From Siphonodentalium dalli (lineage: Eukaryota; Mollusca; Scaphopoda; Gadilida; Siphonodentaliidae): 64,000 nt of DNA. Every line of letters begins with the position of its first letter. Position 1 is the first letter of the stretch. The DNA lies in assembly GCA_032622095.1 (NCBI GenBank), contig CP136069.1, positions 167,700,394 to 167,764,393 of the forward strand, read 5' to 3'. Of this stretch, positions 1 to 11,663 are shown in pieces. The position numbers and the translations under genes were made by a program. Under the pieces are notes generated by a model. That model did not search any database. It saw only the letters and a program-made list of their open reading frames with translations, and had not been told where the DNA came from.

Positions 1-1823
1 TATAAAATTCAAGTGAGACACATACATAATATACTACATGTAGTACAGAAACAATGTCTATTTAGTTAGTATTTACTATTTATAGTACAATCTCTATGTT
101 AATTTTTCATTTGGTATTATGAGATCCCACCTGATAACCAGGTTGATTCGATCAAATTGTTAATGGTCCTGTACTGTATTTGATTGAAATACTGAAGTCT
201 GAAGGCTGAATCATAACAAACCTGAACTGAAACTATTTGAAGTTTTCACAGATGAAAGCTAGATAAAGCCAAACATACTTTACAGTATGATTACAACTGT
301 TAAACTTAAATCTTTTGTTGAATTTTTGTTCTTGCAATGGCAATAAAACGTTTAGGGTCGGGGGTTTAAAATAGGGTCGGTCGGGTTAGCGGAAACAAAC
401 GTCTTTTTTTAGGCCTTAAAAGAACCACAGACACAGGAATATGTGACAATGTTATATAATAAAATTAATTCGGTCGTTTCTCTTATATATTAAGTATTAT
501 TTAGGCAACAATACAGGCGCCGAAAGTGGGATGGACGATTGGAGTGTTGCCTCATACCCTTTTCACTCCCGTCTTTCTCACATAATTATGTTACCCAATG
601 CTTGTTGTCAGCTTATGGGGCCTCTCGCATGACCTCATTTTATTATATTTAAATTATATTTTAAAATCTCAGACAGCAGCATACTGGTAGGTTGCCATAT
701 ATTCAAAAATATATTTTGATATAGAGATCAATGATTAAAACACAATGAGGGAAATAGCTGAGCATGCATTGCTAAACGTTAGGCGGTGAGTTCATGAAAT
801 TCAACATCAAAACTCGGGAAATATCACGTATGATTTCGCCCATAAAACACCCCGACTAAAATTAAACTGCAGACTCCATCGAACTAAAAAAAAATCATGA
901 CACGACTCAACATTTATCAAGACGGATAATGTTTCAAAACAGGTGTATTGATGAACTAGTGACTAGTCATAATGTGGTTCCCGCTGTTTTATGTTTTCTC
1001 CAGGAACAATTAACTAATTTAGATATGTTAAATTATTTTGCAAAAGTTTAGGAGTTTTGCTTATGGAAGTTTGTGGTCCTCACTGAGTCTTATCGTATGT
1101 CAGTATGTGAAAAAACATGCGACATTCGATTTGAGTAGTAGAAGCTACGAGAACCAAATTCAAGTATTGGCTAAATAAAGCTTGATGTTATTTCAATATA
1201 CACAGTAATTCCCTAAATAATCGACTCCTTAACCACAGCAGAATTGTGGGTAATTTTTCAGGATTTAGTCGGAAATATGGCTTGTTGACATTCGTCGGAA
1301 AGCTCTCAGTGACAAGCCTTATAAATGTCTTGAACACTTTGAACTTATAAATCGTTTGCTTGAATTGCTTCTTCCGTGAACTCGTGCCGTTTCATGACAA
1401 ATATTCAATGTTAACAAGTCAATACATTATAGAATAATGCAGTTAAATAATTATAGTTATACCCAGACCTGATAACGTACCTTAGTGAGATTGGGGTGAC
1501 CTGAGATTGAGTAGAACTCATCAAGGGTGACGGCTTCATCGGATGTGAACTGAAAAGAAAGTGGTCAACAATCCGATTGTATCGGCATAATTACGACCCG
1601 TGCGGACAATATAAAGCGCTCCGGAAGAAAACAAGTCTTAACATCGTGAGGGATGAATTATTAATGTAACATAAAAAATGTTCAATTCCTTTATAGCCGA
1701 TACAAGGTTTCACCGAGACTGTTGTACTTTATACACGTGGTCCCGCCGAGACCGACTATATTGTATATCCTATATATAAGAACATTTGTTGTTCAGCAAA
1801 CAACAAACTATCTAACCGTTGGG
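1..1823. other. AT-rich non-coding stretch
   Basis: I see no gene, RNA or clear repeat here. Open frames are short and have no recognisable protein content. The sequence is AT-rich with scattered homopolymers. Confidence 0.6.
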
Positions 1824-1917
1824 GGTGACCTCAAATTAAAACTGGTATATTACACCCGGTGGTATATCTATATTCTGACCGCCGTATGTAGTATAATAGT
1901 TTTAATTTGAGGTCACC
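1824..1917. repeat. Inverted repeat, 20-bp perfect arms
   Basis: The left arm GGTGACCTCAAATTAAAACT (1824-1843) is the exact reverse complement of 1898-1917, with a 54-bp spacer. Pairing continues imperfectly inward for about 10 more bases. It could be a small fold-back or MITE remnant. No target-site duplication was found. Confidence 0.8.
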
Positions 1918-1966
1918 ACACACGGAGGCTCTTGTGGTTTGTACCTACAATACCGATCAACAGTAA

Positions 1967-2139
1967 GCAATTATTTCATGTGTCTTTTGGGAACAGTCAA
2001 AATTGTTGTCCCGATGTATCAGGAATGACTATCGAACTGTTGACCAAGGCCGAAGGCCGAGGGAAACAGTTCGATAGTCATTCCTGATACCGAGGGACAA
2101 CACTTTTGCGTGTTCCCAAAAGACACATGAAATAATTGC
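1967..2139. mobile_element. Fold-back (hairpin) element, 173 bp
   Basis: The segment folds on itself almost end to end. GCAATTATTTCATGTGTCTT at 1967 pairs with the reverse complement ending at 2139, and inner blocks such as TCAGGAATGACTATCGAACT pair with AGTTCGATAGTCATTCCTGA. The arms are about 75-80 bases with small bulges, and the loop is near the GCCGAAGGCC centre (about 2047-2056). Long arms with almost no unique interior fit a fold-back or hairpin MITE. No transposase is encoded and no convincing target duplication is seen. Whether it moves is inferred from architecture only. Confidence 0.75.
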
Positions 2140-2140
2140 T

Positions 2141-2514
2141 TTGTTACCCAATACATTTACTTGTATATAATCAGGTCATTGCTAATTAATCACACTCTTT
2201 AATAGTGTTATTTCGAATTTTGAGAACTAACTGGAATATACCGCCATGTATCTGAATGCAAAAAGGAAATAGCCGAAACGTCACGGAAATTGCAAACCAT
2301 GTAACAGTTCGTTCGGGCCAGTCAACAGTTCGCTCGGAGCCAGTCAACAGTTCACTCGTGACGTCACGAAAGCTGACCGTGATTGCAAACCGGACAACAG
2401 TTAATTCAGGGCGGGCAACAGTTCGTTGTGGCGTTACGAACGCGAATTTGGGGTTAACCAGTTAATTCTAAATCCCAATAATTTACGAAGTAAAACTCTA
2501 CTATTGGGTAACAA
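2141..2514. mobile_element. Putative MITE with 13-bp terminal inverted repeats
   Basis: TTGTTACCCAATA at 2141-2153 is the exact reverse complement of TATTGGGTAACAA at 2502-2514. The 374-bp interior has no transposase and contains a short minisatellite. The element starts one base after the fold-back element at 1967-2139, so the two may be parts of one composite. No matching target-site duplication is visible, so the superfamily cannot be assigned. Confidence 0.45.
2301..2440. repeat. Degenerate 22-23 bp minisatellite
   Basis: The core CAACAGTTCGYTCGG-like motif occurs five times, near 2302, 2324, 2345, 2393 and 2416, mostly 21-23 bases apart. It lies inside the TIR-bounded segment 2141-2514. 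The apparent open frame through it (2256-2465) is explained by the repeat. Confidence 0.65.
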
Positions 2515-3772
2515 TATTTATTGACCGAGCCCCTTAATGATATGGGAGAAAATAAGGAGACCTATGTCCGGTAAGGAATGACTCACTGTTGATTATTGAA
2601 AACCAAAATTTAAAATTACAACAGGAGTCGAAAAAGTTTAAAACAAATGGGTGGAGGGCAAATCGCCAAAAACATTTAGAAGCTGTGCGATAAAGACGCG
2701 CCATCAACCCCCGGAAAGAGAAAAACATACAATGTGTCCTACATTTATATTTTAGTATCTATCATAAGTCAAGAGGTTGGTGGAGATGGAGGTGGAAATT
2801 AAGAATAAACTCAGGCTCTTTTCCGGAGAAAATATTTTTTGATTGATTCTGTTTTCAGGTATCCAGAAAAGAGGCTGGGGTCAGCGTCTCCGATTCTCTC
2901 TTCTACAATTCATGCGCACACGTGAAATAGTCCTAAATAAAAGTTAGCTGTAGAACGTGAATAATTTTATTGTCGGATTGAAATTACTTATTTGTCGATC
3001 TGTTATACATACAGGAATGTTTGTTGTGCGTAATGTTATGTAAACAGATCTTAAATCGAAGGTTATAGGAAGAATAGAATTTTGTAAACATCAAGGCGCA
3101 ACCGCTAGGGGTCGCAATTCACATTTTATTAGAACATACACGGTCGAGTCCATAAATTGATGGAGGGGTGCTGCTGCCCCATACCTTTATTTATAATGAA
3201 TATTGCCGGTTATATGTTGTTATGATGACTTGTAATCGATGGGTTATATATCCAAATTCCGGGCGTGATATATATGTTTTCTCAAATTTCGAAACAAGCC
3301 CTTATCTAATTCATAGCTATATATACAGTGCTTCCATGCATTTCAAAAATTCTACAAATACAATCGTTAGAGTTTCATATGTTGTGCTAGTACCCCAAAA
3401 TAAGATTCTATATTGCTATGAAGATGTAAATATTATGATTTATCTTACAATTTAGCTATTTTTCATTAAATACACGCGAAAACGCCTAGACGTTTTCCGA
3501 TCTTGTATCCTGGACGGCAACAAGGATATCGTGGACGGAAAAGGCTGGTGCACATGCGTTTCGGCAACTGGCTTGCTTTCAAAACAAAACGTCTAAATAA
3601 CCAACTAAAAGTCGTGAATAATTATAATATAGTCATGTGCTACGAAACGAATGTAAAATAATAAATAATTATTTCAATAAAGTGGACAAAATGTGGAGAC
3701 AGGACCGAAAAAAATAAACAATGTCGCCCAAAAATGGTTGGAATCAGAAAATTACTATTTTCTTGGCTTCGG
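2515..3772. other. Non-coding stretch, nothing recognised
   Basis: Short open frames only, the longest being 95 codons at 3168-3455 with no recognisable motif. No repeat or RNA structure stood out by eye. Confidence 0.5.
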
Positions 3773-4169
3773 GGGTAAAATATATTTGATTCGAGTCGAG
3801 GAACCGACTTATCAAAGCTCAGAATGATCAGATATCCATTTTTGAAATCTATTATATTTCACCACCGATACTTTTTTGTGTCCCAGTAAAGAGTCGACGA
3901 GAAGACGGTCTCAGACCAAATTGAGGATGAAGATGGATAACTAAAAAATCAAGTGGTTTTTTGTGTTAGATATTTGACAAACCGGCAAAATTTCGTTGAA
4001 CAAAATGTTGATAAATAACAGGTTTTGAAAAAATTTATGCTATAGTTGACTGTTGTTAGTATTATTTTTGGGCAATTAATCGATTCTGATAACTGAAGCG
4101 GCTTTTAAAAAAATTATTGTTATCGGAATCTGATGATATGGGGACAATCGAATCGGATTGAGTACCTTT
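3773..4169 (+). repeat. Dispersed repeat, copy 1 (397 bp)
   Basis: This segment matches the reverse complement of 16646-17014 over its length, with diverged patches. Shared landmarks are TTTGATTCGAGTCGAGG near 3785, TTGGGCAATTAATCGATTCTG near 4070 (variant in the mate), and ATCGAATCGGATTGAGTACC near 4147. Neither copy encodes a recognisable protein. It is an unclassified dispersed repeat; ends are set by loss of similarity. Confidence 0.75.
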
Positions 4170-4689
4170 CAGTGGCAAAATCGTTGCCAATTTTATAGAG
4201 TCAAGTGTCTGCCACTACAGTGGACCATCGTCTTAACTTTTCGAATTACCTTTTCAGTTACTTTTATTTCTAAACACCTAAAAAAAAGAAAGTCCCCCCT
4301 GATATGTTCGGTAATATTTTATGAGATATTGGATAAATTTTGACGAAACTTTACGCAAATGTTTATTGGTACCTGATACACAACCTGTGCGAGGCACCGT
4401 CCTGTGAGTTATGTTATGGACTGCTGGGCATGAATTGAATGGAAGAGGTGTGATTTTCAAAAGTTGCAAAACACTGACGTAGAGTGGACAGTCACTCCAT
4501 TGTTCCACTGTTCACACAGGTTGGCTGTAAATGTGGTCTAAAAGTGACACTGTGGGGCCACGATAACATGCGTGTCATCTTTAGAGGAGCGGCCAAATCC
4601 AAAAAGGGCCTTAGTTTTCGAGATAACCCTATCCTCGGTAGAACAAGTTGAATCCAACTTTTTCTGGAAGGTAAATCTATATCATTTTC
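4170..4689. other. Non-coding stretch, nothing recognised
   Basis: No supported gene, RNA or repeat. Only short open frames on both strands. Confidence 0.5.
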
Positions 4690-5930
4690 TTTGTTAGAAG
4701 AGAATCAAAATCCAAGATGGCGTCCAATATGGCATTCGGTTTTTATTTTAAGACTTAGTGAAGCGACATACGAAACATCCAGAAAAGAACTGTCACCAGT
4801 GGTAAAATGTATATTATTTTAATGACCATATAGAATAGCATTTCATATCAAACATTAGTTTCACCATTAATGCATCTTATCAATTGGTAAAATAATAGGC
4901 AAAAATTTATTCCGGCGTTCAATGTCATAAAATTCGAACTAAAGTTGTCGCCTGGGATTTGAACCACGAATGATCGCATAATGCGCAGTGTTTTGTTATA
5001 TTCAATATAGAATACACATGCGAATTGACCAGAGAAAATTGCCATCCAGATTTGTTATTAGAAGAGTATCAAAATCGAAGATGGCGTTCAATGTGGCGGC
5101 CAATTTTAATTTTAAAACTTAGTGAACGGGCATACGACAAATATTATCAATTGATGAAATAATAAGACAAAAAAACTTAACCGCCCCTACAGTCACAAAC
5201 TTCCACACAAATGGACCACTGAGGATTGTAGTACAGGCCAAAAAGAAATGGGTATGCATTTTGGATTTCATTTGTGCTGAATACGATAAAGAAACAAAAC
5301 GTTTGTTTCTCACACCACTATGGCGCCATAATGGCGGCCAACATGGCAGTTAAGTTAATGTCAACACTTTGTGAACAGCTAATACGTTATGCGAGCGAAG
5401 GACGTCTCATATGGTATTACTTATAGCGATGTATTAGCTAGAGTGTGTGTTTCCATTAATAAATGGAAATTTATTGTTTGCTTGATGACGGAGACCAAAA
5501 TATGGCGGTCAAGTATAAACAAAAAATCAAATGAGCTTTGTCATGTCACAAATTTATAACAATTCGTGAAAACAAATACGGGAAAACAGGACAAATGACG
5601 TCTCCAGTGGTATATATTATGGCGATTCATTACATTAATTTCATTACATTAGTCATGTGAAATAGTAGTTCAGTCATTAACATATCTTTTAATTTGCGAA
5701 ATAATAAACACAAAACTGAACATTGATCATCTCTAAAGTTATAACATTGCGCACAAATGTACCTCTGAGAATCGTAACAAAGAATAAAACAACAAATGCG
5801 CAGTTGAAGATGTCATTTTGTGCGACATAATTATGTGACAACCACACTCGCTATCAGAGGGATCTCAAAATACAAGATGACATCCCATAATATGGAGGTC
5901 ACTTCAATTTTGCGAAAAAAGTACAACAGC
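4690..5930. repeat. Degenerate tandem repeats with AAGATGGC-type core
   Basis: A block containing an A-rich lead and a core like AAATCCAAGATGGCG, followed by a TTAGTGAA-CATACGA-like stretch, recurs near 4708, 5074, 5315, 5490 and 5865. A second block, of the type TTATCAATTGGTAAAATAATA, recurs near 4876, 5147 and 5687. Spacing is irregular, about 180-370 bases. It reads as an old, decayed tandem repeat. No protein is supported. Confidence 0.55.
4950..5010 (-). repeat. tRNA-like B-box, possible SINE remnant
   Basis: On the minus strand 4955-4965 reads GGTTCAAATCC, a good match to the RNA polymerase III B-box. It is preceded by a tRNA-like stretch, GCGCATTATGCGATCATTC. The A-box and acceptor stem are not convincing, so this is not a functional tRNA gene. 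A tRNA-derived SINE fragment within the decayed repeat is possible. Confidence 0.25.
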
Positions 5931-7184
5931 CAGAGAAGAGACGTCCTTTTGTGATGCTTTGCGCTGGATTTGCTGTTGAAGTGCCAGAAGTTTTCAACAA
6001 CCGTTCAAATGGTTTGTTTGTTCGCTCTAGTGCCGGTTGTTGATTGTAGGTATCACGCGATAAGTTAACTTTTCAATAATAATATTTTGGAATGGAATAA
6101 CATCGACATATCTTTATCTACATATAGATGAGCAACATTGCTTTTCTCAATCATAAGTATACTACATGGCTCTGATAGCCAACCATTCAATTAGCGTTCA
6201 GTGACTAAAGGTCAAACATGACCCCAGTGACGACATGTTTATAGAGACATAGAGACAGATGGATCTGATAAATACATTTCTAACTCCCACATTTTCATTG
6301 AATATAAGTCATACAATGTGAATCTATGCATCGCAGCAATGGGCACTTGAGCATGGCACGTCTAGGTTTTCTTGAGAAACGCAAAGGACTCTACTGGGTG
6401 AACAAGAACACAACACTAACACAAATGCCAGTTATTTTGAGTTGATTACATGACTTACACTCAGTTAATTGTATCCCCATAAAACACTAGATCAACGGCA
6501 AAGGTGTTATGAATCCCGATCAGCAACACTAATATGAGGTCCATGTAAAGTGAAAATAACTTTCGAATATCTGCCAGTTTGGGGGTAGGTGGTTTATGTG
6601 TGGACTGAGTATATTGATTCCGCGGTACAGATATTATATCCACCGGAGATATAGAATATTCAATTTCAATTAGTCTAGCCCGGGAATTCAATATCTTCTG
6701 TTTGTAACATATATGAATCCGATTGACATTCACAACAATTTAACGCACATATTAGTCGAGACTAAAATATCAATGTTTGTAAAAACATGCACATCAAGCA
6801 ACATATGGCGAGAACAACTTATATGCATAGGTGTGCGGTGTTGTTCTCTTGTTTGATACTGAGCCGAAACTCGGACGATTATACAAAGCAGCAACCTCTC
6901 GACCACTATAACGCCTATTTATAACATATTTATAACGCTGATTGCATTATATAGATATTGTGGTCCCATGTTATGTCTAATATTAAAGAGCATGTTGTGT
7001 GCGTGCGATGATGAATTCCGTGTTACGTTAATAGGTAGTTACTATGATGTGTGAACTTTGATTGCTCGTGAACTCATATCCCACTTTCCCAAAACTAGAG
7101 ATCGATTAGATATCTTATTTGCTGAATTTCAAAATGAATGCCTTTTTTTTGCGTTGATGCATATAACAACAGATAGTGATTCTG
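5931..7184. other. Non-coding stretch, nothing recognised
   Basis: No gene or RNA supported. Longest open frame is 90 codons on the minus strand (6461-6733), without recognisable features. Confidence 0.5.
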
Positions 7185-7461
7185 TTATTATACTTCCATG
7201 GTGTAACCAAGGAAGTATATTGTTTTTCTATTGGGGCCGTTTTCTGTTTAATTGAAAATACTCAGAAACTAATGGGAGGATGACCGTGAAATCTCTAGGG
7301 AAAGTAGGCATCTAAGGGATACAGAAAATGAATATATCATGAGTTCGGCCTAACGCTTCACCACGGAGTGAAATTATTAAAAAAAAATTCACTATTATTA
7401 TTATTATTATTATTATTAAAATACTCCACACTTTGATAATCGCTATATTTCGGAAAGTATG
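7185..7461 (+). repeat. Hairpin-headed dispersed repeat, copy 1
   Basis: About 277 bases that match 11397-11663 closely. The head contains an imperfect hairpin, ATACTTCCATGG then CCAAGGAAGTAT (7190-7218). The block then runs through CTATTGGGGCCGTTTTCTG and GAAATCTCTAGGGAAAGTAG to an (ATT)n tract and ends at TTTCGGAAAGTA. Both copies start and stop at the same points, so they look like copies of one non-autonomous element. The head also matches the palindrome in the 1383-bp satellite. No target duplication is visible and the class is unknown. Confidence 0.75.
7391..7418. repeat. (ATT)n microsatellite
   Basis: About nine ATT units, inside the dispersed repeat at 7185-7461. The other copy at 11.6 kb has about four units. 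Confidence 0.9.
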
Positions 7462-7689
7462 AGCAGTAGAAAACTAAAAGTTGGTAAGTATGTTGGGGCA
7501 TATGATTTGTATGCCTTAAACGTATAACGAATATTGTCCGCGCTTTCCTCGCAGACTTATCTCCCTTTATCTGAAAAAATGTCATTTTACTATCTCGGAA
7601 ATTATGAGGAGCAGGGCATCAAAATTTGGACCATATGGACAACTCGATATGCACTACTGCACACGGGCATCAACACTTGTGTCCGCGCT

Positions 7690-10125
7690 TTCCCTGTGGA
7701 GTTACCGCCCATAGATAGGCATACACCGAATGTACTAGATTGGAATAACATTCTGAAAGGTACTGAAGACATAAACTCGGCGACTTGTGTATTCTCTAGA
7801 AAATTTCTCTCAATAATGAGAGAAACAGTTCCCAGAAAGAAAGTTTTTTTCCGAAAAAAACGACAAGTGTTGGTTCAATACTGAACTAAGATCTGTCATC
7901 CGTAGTAGAAATCGTTTACGCCACATAGCCCAAAAATCGGGGAAACCGAAAGATTGGATCAGGTACAAAAAGAGTCGAAATTCTGTGAATAACATGAAAA
8001 AGTATGCAAAAGCTAAATTTGATCAAGATCTCGAGACTTCAATAAAGTCAGATTCATCAGCAAAATGTTTTTGGCACATTGTCAAAGAGCTTCTTGATAA
8101 TGCACCGAACTCCTGCATTCCACCCCTGCGAAACAGCAGCGGAAATGTGGTGTTTGATGACGATTCCAAAGCCTGTCTCCTTAATGAAATTTTTTTTGCT
8201 AATTCAGATATAGACAATTCTAAATGCAACCTTCCTATTTTCCGAAAAAAATGTGATAATAATATATCAGATTTACCTGTCACGATCGATGATATAACTG
8301 AAGCCATACAATCGACCAAACCAAATAAGGCACGTTCGCATGTTACTAGGAACGATTGACCGAGTGGTAGACCCTCTTCGCATTTTATTTTTAATGTCAT
8401 TTGAATCGGGATGCTTTCCAGATTCTTGGAAACAGGCGAATGTTATTCCAATTCATAAAAAAACGACCGATCCGCTACTGACAATTACCGACCAATCTCA
8501 CTGTTACCCGTTCTTGGAAAGATTTTTGAAAAAGTGGCATTGAAATACCTTTCCAAACATTTCTTTAATAACGGATTAATATATGATTATCAGTCCGGTT
8601 TCATTCCTGGCCACAGCACACTATACCAGCTGCTGGAAATACAACACTCCTTGTGCTAGGCTCTCGATCAGAAAGTGTGCACATGTGCTATTTTTGCGAT
8701 ATTTCCAAGGCTTTTGAACGAGTCTGGCACGAGGGGCTGTTATTTAAGCTTGAACAATGCGGAGTCAATGGACGACTTCTGGCCTGGATTAAAAATTATT
8801 TATCTAACAGGACACAAAGAGTAAAAGTTGGACAAACATTTTCGAGTCCCCTGCAACTGAAAGCAGGAGTGCCTCAAGGATATATCCTTTGCCCATTCTT
8901 CTTCCTAGTTTTTATAAATGATATACGTGAGAATATAATATCTTTCACGCGTATGTACGCCGACGACGCGTGTTTTACCTCATTCGAAGACGCCAGTACC
9001 TTATGTGAACATAACCTGCAAACAGACGTAGAAAGTATATTTGTGTGGTCCAAGCAATGGCTGGTACAATTCAACTCTTCCAAGACAAAAATAATAAATT
9101 TTTCCTTTTCATCTAATTACAATACTCTAAGTGTCGCAATGGACGGTCAGTTAACAGAGCAGGTGGACACACATAGACATCTTGGTGTGTTTCTTCAGTC
9201 TAACCTCAATTGGGACAAGCAAATAGAAAATTTGTGTGGACGCTTAAGATCTCTCCTATCGCAATTGAGACGATTGGAATTCACAGTTAATCGGCGAACC
9301 TCGGAATGTATGTACAAAACCTTTATTTTGCCGCTTATGGATCACGGAGATGTAATTTGGGCTCACGCACCGAACACTCTTCTTGTACTGCTTGATCGGA
9401 TACATTATGATGCCGCTCGAATTGTTAGTGGGTTAAATAAATCTGTTTCGAATGAAAAACTCCTCATTGAACTAGGATGGCCTACACTTTACACCAGACG
9501 CGAACACCATAAATTTAATACTTGGCAGAAAATAATTCTTGGTAAAGCTCCCAATTACCCGAGTACAATTTTGCCGACCTTTGCTAAAGATCAATCTACC
9601 TACTCACATCGATACCCATTATTATTCTTACAGAAACGCAACAATACAGAACATTTTAAATCGACCTTTCTGCCTGAGATGGTAATCAAATGGAATGCAG
9701 TAGTAATAAATGGTTCATCTGATCGCACCAAAACCGACATATTGAAATTAATGTATGACAACTTGCCTATATTTCCCCCAAAACCGCCGCCATACTTCAA
9801 TTCAGGCTCTCGCAAATGGAACATCGTGCACACCAAGCTAAGGAATAACTGCAGCGATTTAAATTTTGATAAACTTGAAAACTATATTTCTATAACAGCT
9901 CACTGTCAATGTGGGTTTTATATTGAAGACGCCTCACATTTTTTCTTCCAGTGCCCGTTATTTGAAGAGAGTCGCTTAATATTCATCCAACGCCTTTGGC
10001 TAAATGGAATTTTCGTTGATAGGGTTGAAGATATCTTTGGTCAAAGCAACCTATCCAATACTTTAAATGATAAATTGTTTCGCAATACGAAAACTTTCAT
10101 TGCATCATCGGGTAGATTTTATTGA
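7690..10125 (+). mobile_element. 5'-truncated CR1/Jockey-like LINE, frameshifted
   Basis: Non-LTR retrotransposon remnant on the plus strand. The endonuclease domain is missing. The preserved part starts in the linker upstream of the reverse transcriptase (W-N-N-I-L-K-G-T-E-D-I near 7740). It continues through reverse transcriptase motifs and ends with a C-terminal Cys/His region. The reading frame changes near 7845-7862 (T and A homopolymers), near 8340, near 8480-8500 and near 8640-8690, and there is a TAG near 8658 in the frame read before the last shift. It is therefore not a working copy, though some homopolymer shifts could be sequence errors. Neither a poly-A tail nor a target duplication was found, so the 3' end beyond 10125 is undefined. 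Confidence 0.85.
8653..10125 (+). pseudogene. LINE reverse transcriptase, intact C-terminal portion of ORF2
   Basis: An open stretch of 490 codons encoding most of a LINE reverse transcriptase, the enzyme that copies LINE RNA into DNA at the insertion site. Visible motifs are the motif A region D-I-S-K-A-F-E-R-V-W-H near residue 13, a G-V-P-Q-G box near residue 72, and the catalytic Y-A-D-D at residue 102 (8956-8967). A thumb region and a C-terminal C-x-C...H...C region near residues 418-440 follow, typical of CR1/Jockey-type LINEs. The true protein began upstream in other frames, so this start is only the first ATG after the last frameshift. Family placement rests on motif style; CR1 and Jockey cannot be separated by eye. 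Confidence 0.85.
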
Positions 10126-10629
10126 CGGAAAATCTTCAAAATCCAAATAAGCCTATATCTTCATACATTCCCCATATTGCCATCAAAATACTCGGCTCAG
10201 CTCGCCATAGGACCTACATCCCATCCTTGATAACTGTCTACTCACTTTATACCTCACCCTCATTCTCGACCCTCCTCGTTTTAGGTACTACATTCCAATT
10301 ATAAGCTAATATTGAGTCCTACATAATTCCATATACAATTAATAATTTGCGTTTCAATATTGCTAAGGGAGAGGAGCAATATTCTAAGTTGAATAACTTG
10401 TACTCCCATCCCTTTTGATTAACTCATATCTTATTTCAGATTCTAATTTGTATTATGTAATGAGGGTAAAATAAAATATGTTCAAACATACACCGAATTA
10501 ATTGTAGTCACCTGTACTCTCCTATCATTCCAGATAACTGAATTCGGTTTCCACAGTCCTCTTGGTCACTTACTGTTCAGTGGCAAAACGAAAACTGGAC
10601 AGGGTCGATCTCATATTTTTACAATGGGG
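10126..10629. other. Possible LINE 3' untranslated region, then unassigned sequence
   Basis: Directly follows the LINE stop codon. There are no open frames of note and no poly-A tail or short tandem tail that would mark the 3' end. Some of it may be LINE 3' UTR. Confidence 0.4.
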
Positions 10630-11250
10630 TGGGGTGCCAAATTAAAAAAAAAAAAATTCGTTACGAATCTCGTCTATTTAGGTGCATCGCTTCACTGCGT
10701 AAAGCTGATAAAATACCGCGAAAGATTTTTGAAATCTGAGTAGAAATACCAGAGTTGTGGGCCCTCAAAAATTGTATGTTTTGGGGCAACCGGCTTGTCG
10801 TCGTATCTCCTTTAAAACGGACAATCTTTGGAGATAGTGACACACTATCCAGAATAACTAGTGCTCGGTGTGTGGCAAATTTAGCCAGTGTCGGTTAAGT
10901 ATTGTGGTTTTGGGGAGGGGTGGTTTTTTGGTGCCAAATTTTATTTAGTCTCCGAATCAGATGAAACTTTGGAATATAACATCTACCATACACGCTGATC
11001 ACAAAACTGAAAACAGATCGCAAATCCGTTGGAAAATGGCGGAGATTTAGACCCTCAAAGTTTGAACTTGGGGCCCATTTGCTTTCCAATAACGGAAATG
11101 TTTTTCGTCTCCGATTCAGATGAAATGCGTTTCATACAATCTAGGTGAGCAGCAGATCACAAAACTGAAAACAATTTTAAAATCCATTGGAAAATAACGG
11201 AGTTACGGGCCTTCAAAATTCGCATTTTGGGCTTGGGTTGACAATTTTCC
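10630..11250. repeat. Degenerate tandem repeat, 159-bp spacing
   Basis: A block with a GTCTCCGATTCAGATGAAAT-like start, then GATCACAAAACTGAAAACA, TCCRTTGGAAAATRRCGGAG and a CCCTCAAA...TTGGG end occurs at about 10948 and 11107 (159 bases apart). A more decayed copy begins near 10667. A homopolymer of 13 A lies at 10644-10656. No coding potential is supported. Confidence 0.6.
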
Positions 11251-11396
11251 AATCCCGTCATCCAATTTCGAGACAGGGGTGGGGTCACTTCCAATCACTT
11301 GAGATCAACATAAAAATGGCAAGGACATGATATAATAGTCCTACTTCCTATTTTCCGTCCCTAAACTACGATATTTTCAGCTCAAGATTCGCCCTA

Positions 11397-11663
11397 TTAT
11401 TATACTTCCATGGTGTAACCAAGGAAGTATATTGTTTTTCTATTGGGGCCGTTTTCTGTTTAATTGAAAATACTCAGAAACAAATGGGAGGAGGACCGTG
11501 AAATCTCTAGGGAAAGTAGGCATCTAAGGGATACAGAAAATGAAGATATCATGAGTTCGGCCCAACGCTTCACCACGGAGTGAATTAAAAAAAAATATAT
11601 TTTTCACTATTATTATTATTAAAATACTCCACGCTTTTATAATCACTATATTTCGGAAAGTAG
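11397..11663 (+). repeat. Hairpin-headed dispersed repeat, copy 2
   Basis: Near-identical to 7185-7461, in the same orientation. It includes the ATACTTCCATGG / CCAAGGAAGTAT head hairpin. The internal ATT tract is shorter and there are a few substitutions. The two copies bracket the LINE and the degenerate repeat. The shared ends suggest independent insertions or a segmental copy of one element. Confidence 0.75.

Noticed and set aside
515-535. GGCGCCGAAAGTGGGAT resembling a retroviral tRNA-Lys primer site
   Set aside because: No LTR, gag or pol around it, and the match is imperfect; likely chance.
4950-5010. Functional tRNA gene
   Set aside because: Only the B-box is convincing; acceptor stem and A-box do not form.
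7534-7884. 116-codon frame as a separate gene
   Set aside because: Its latter half is the linker region of the truncated LINE; the first half is not recognisable.
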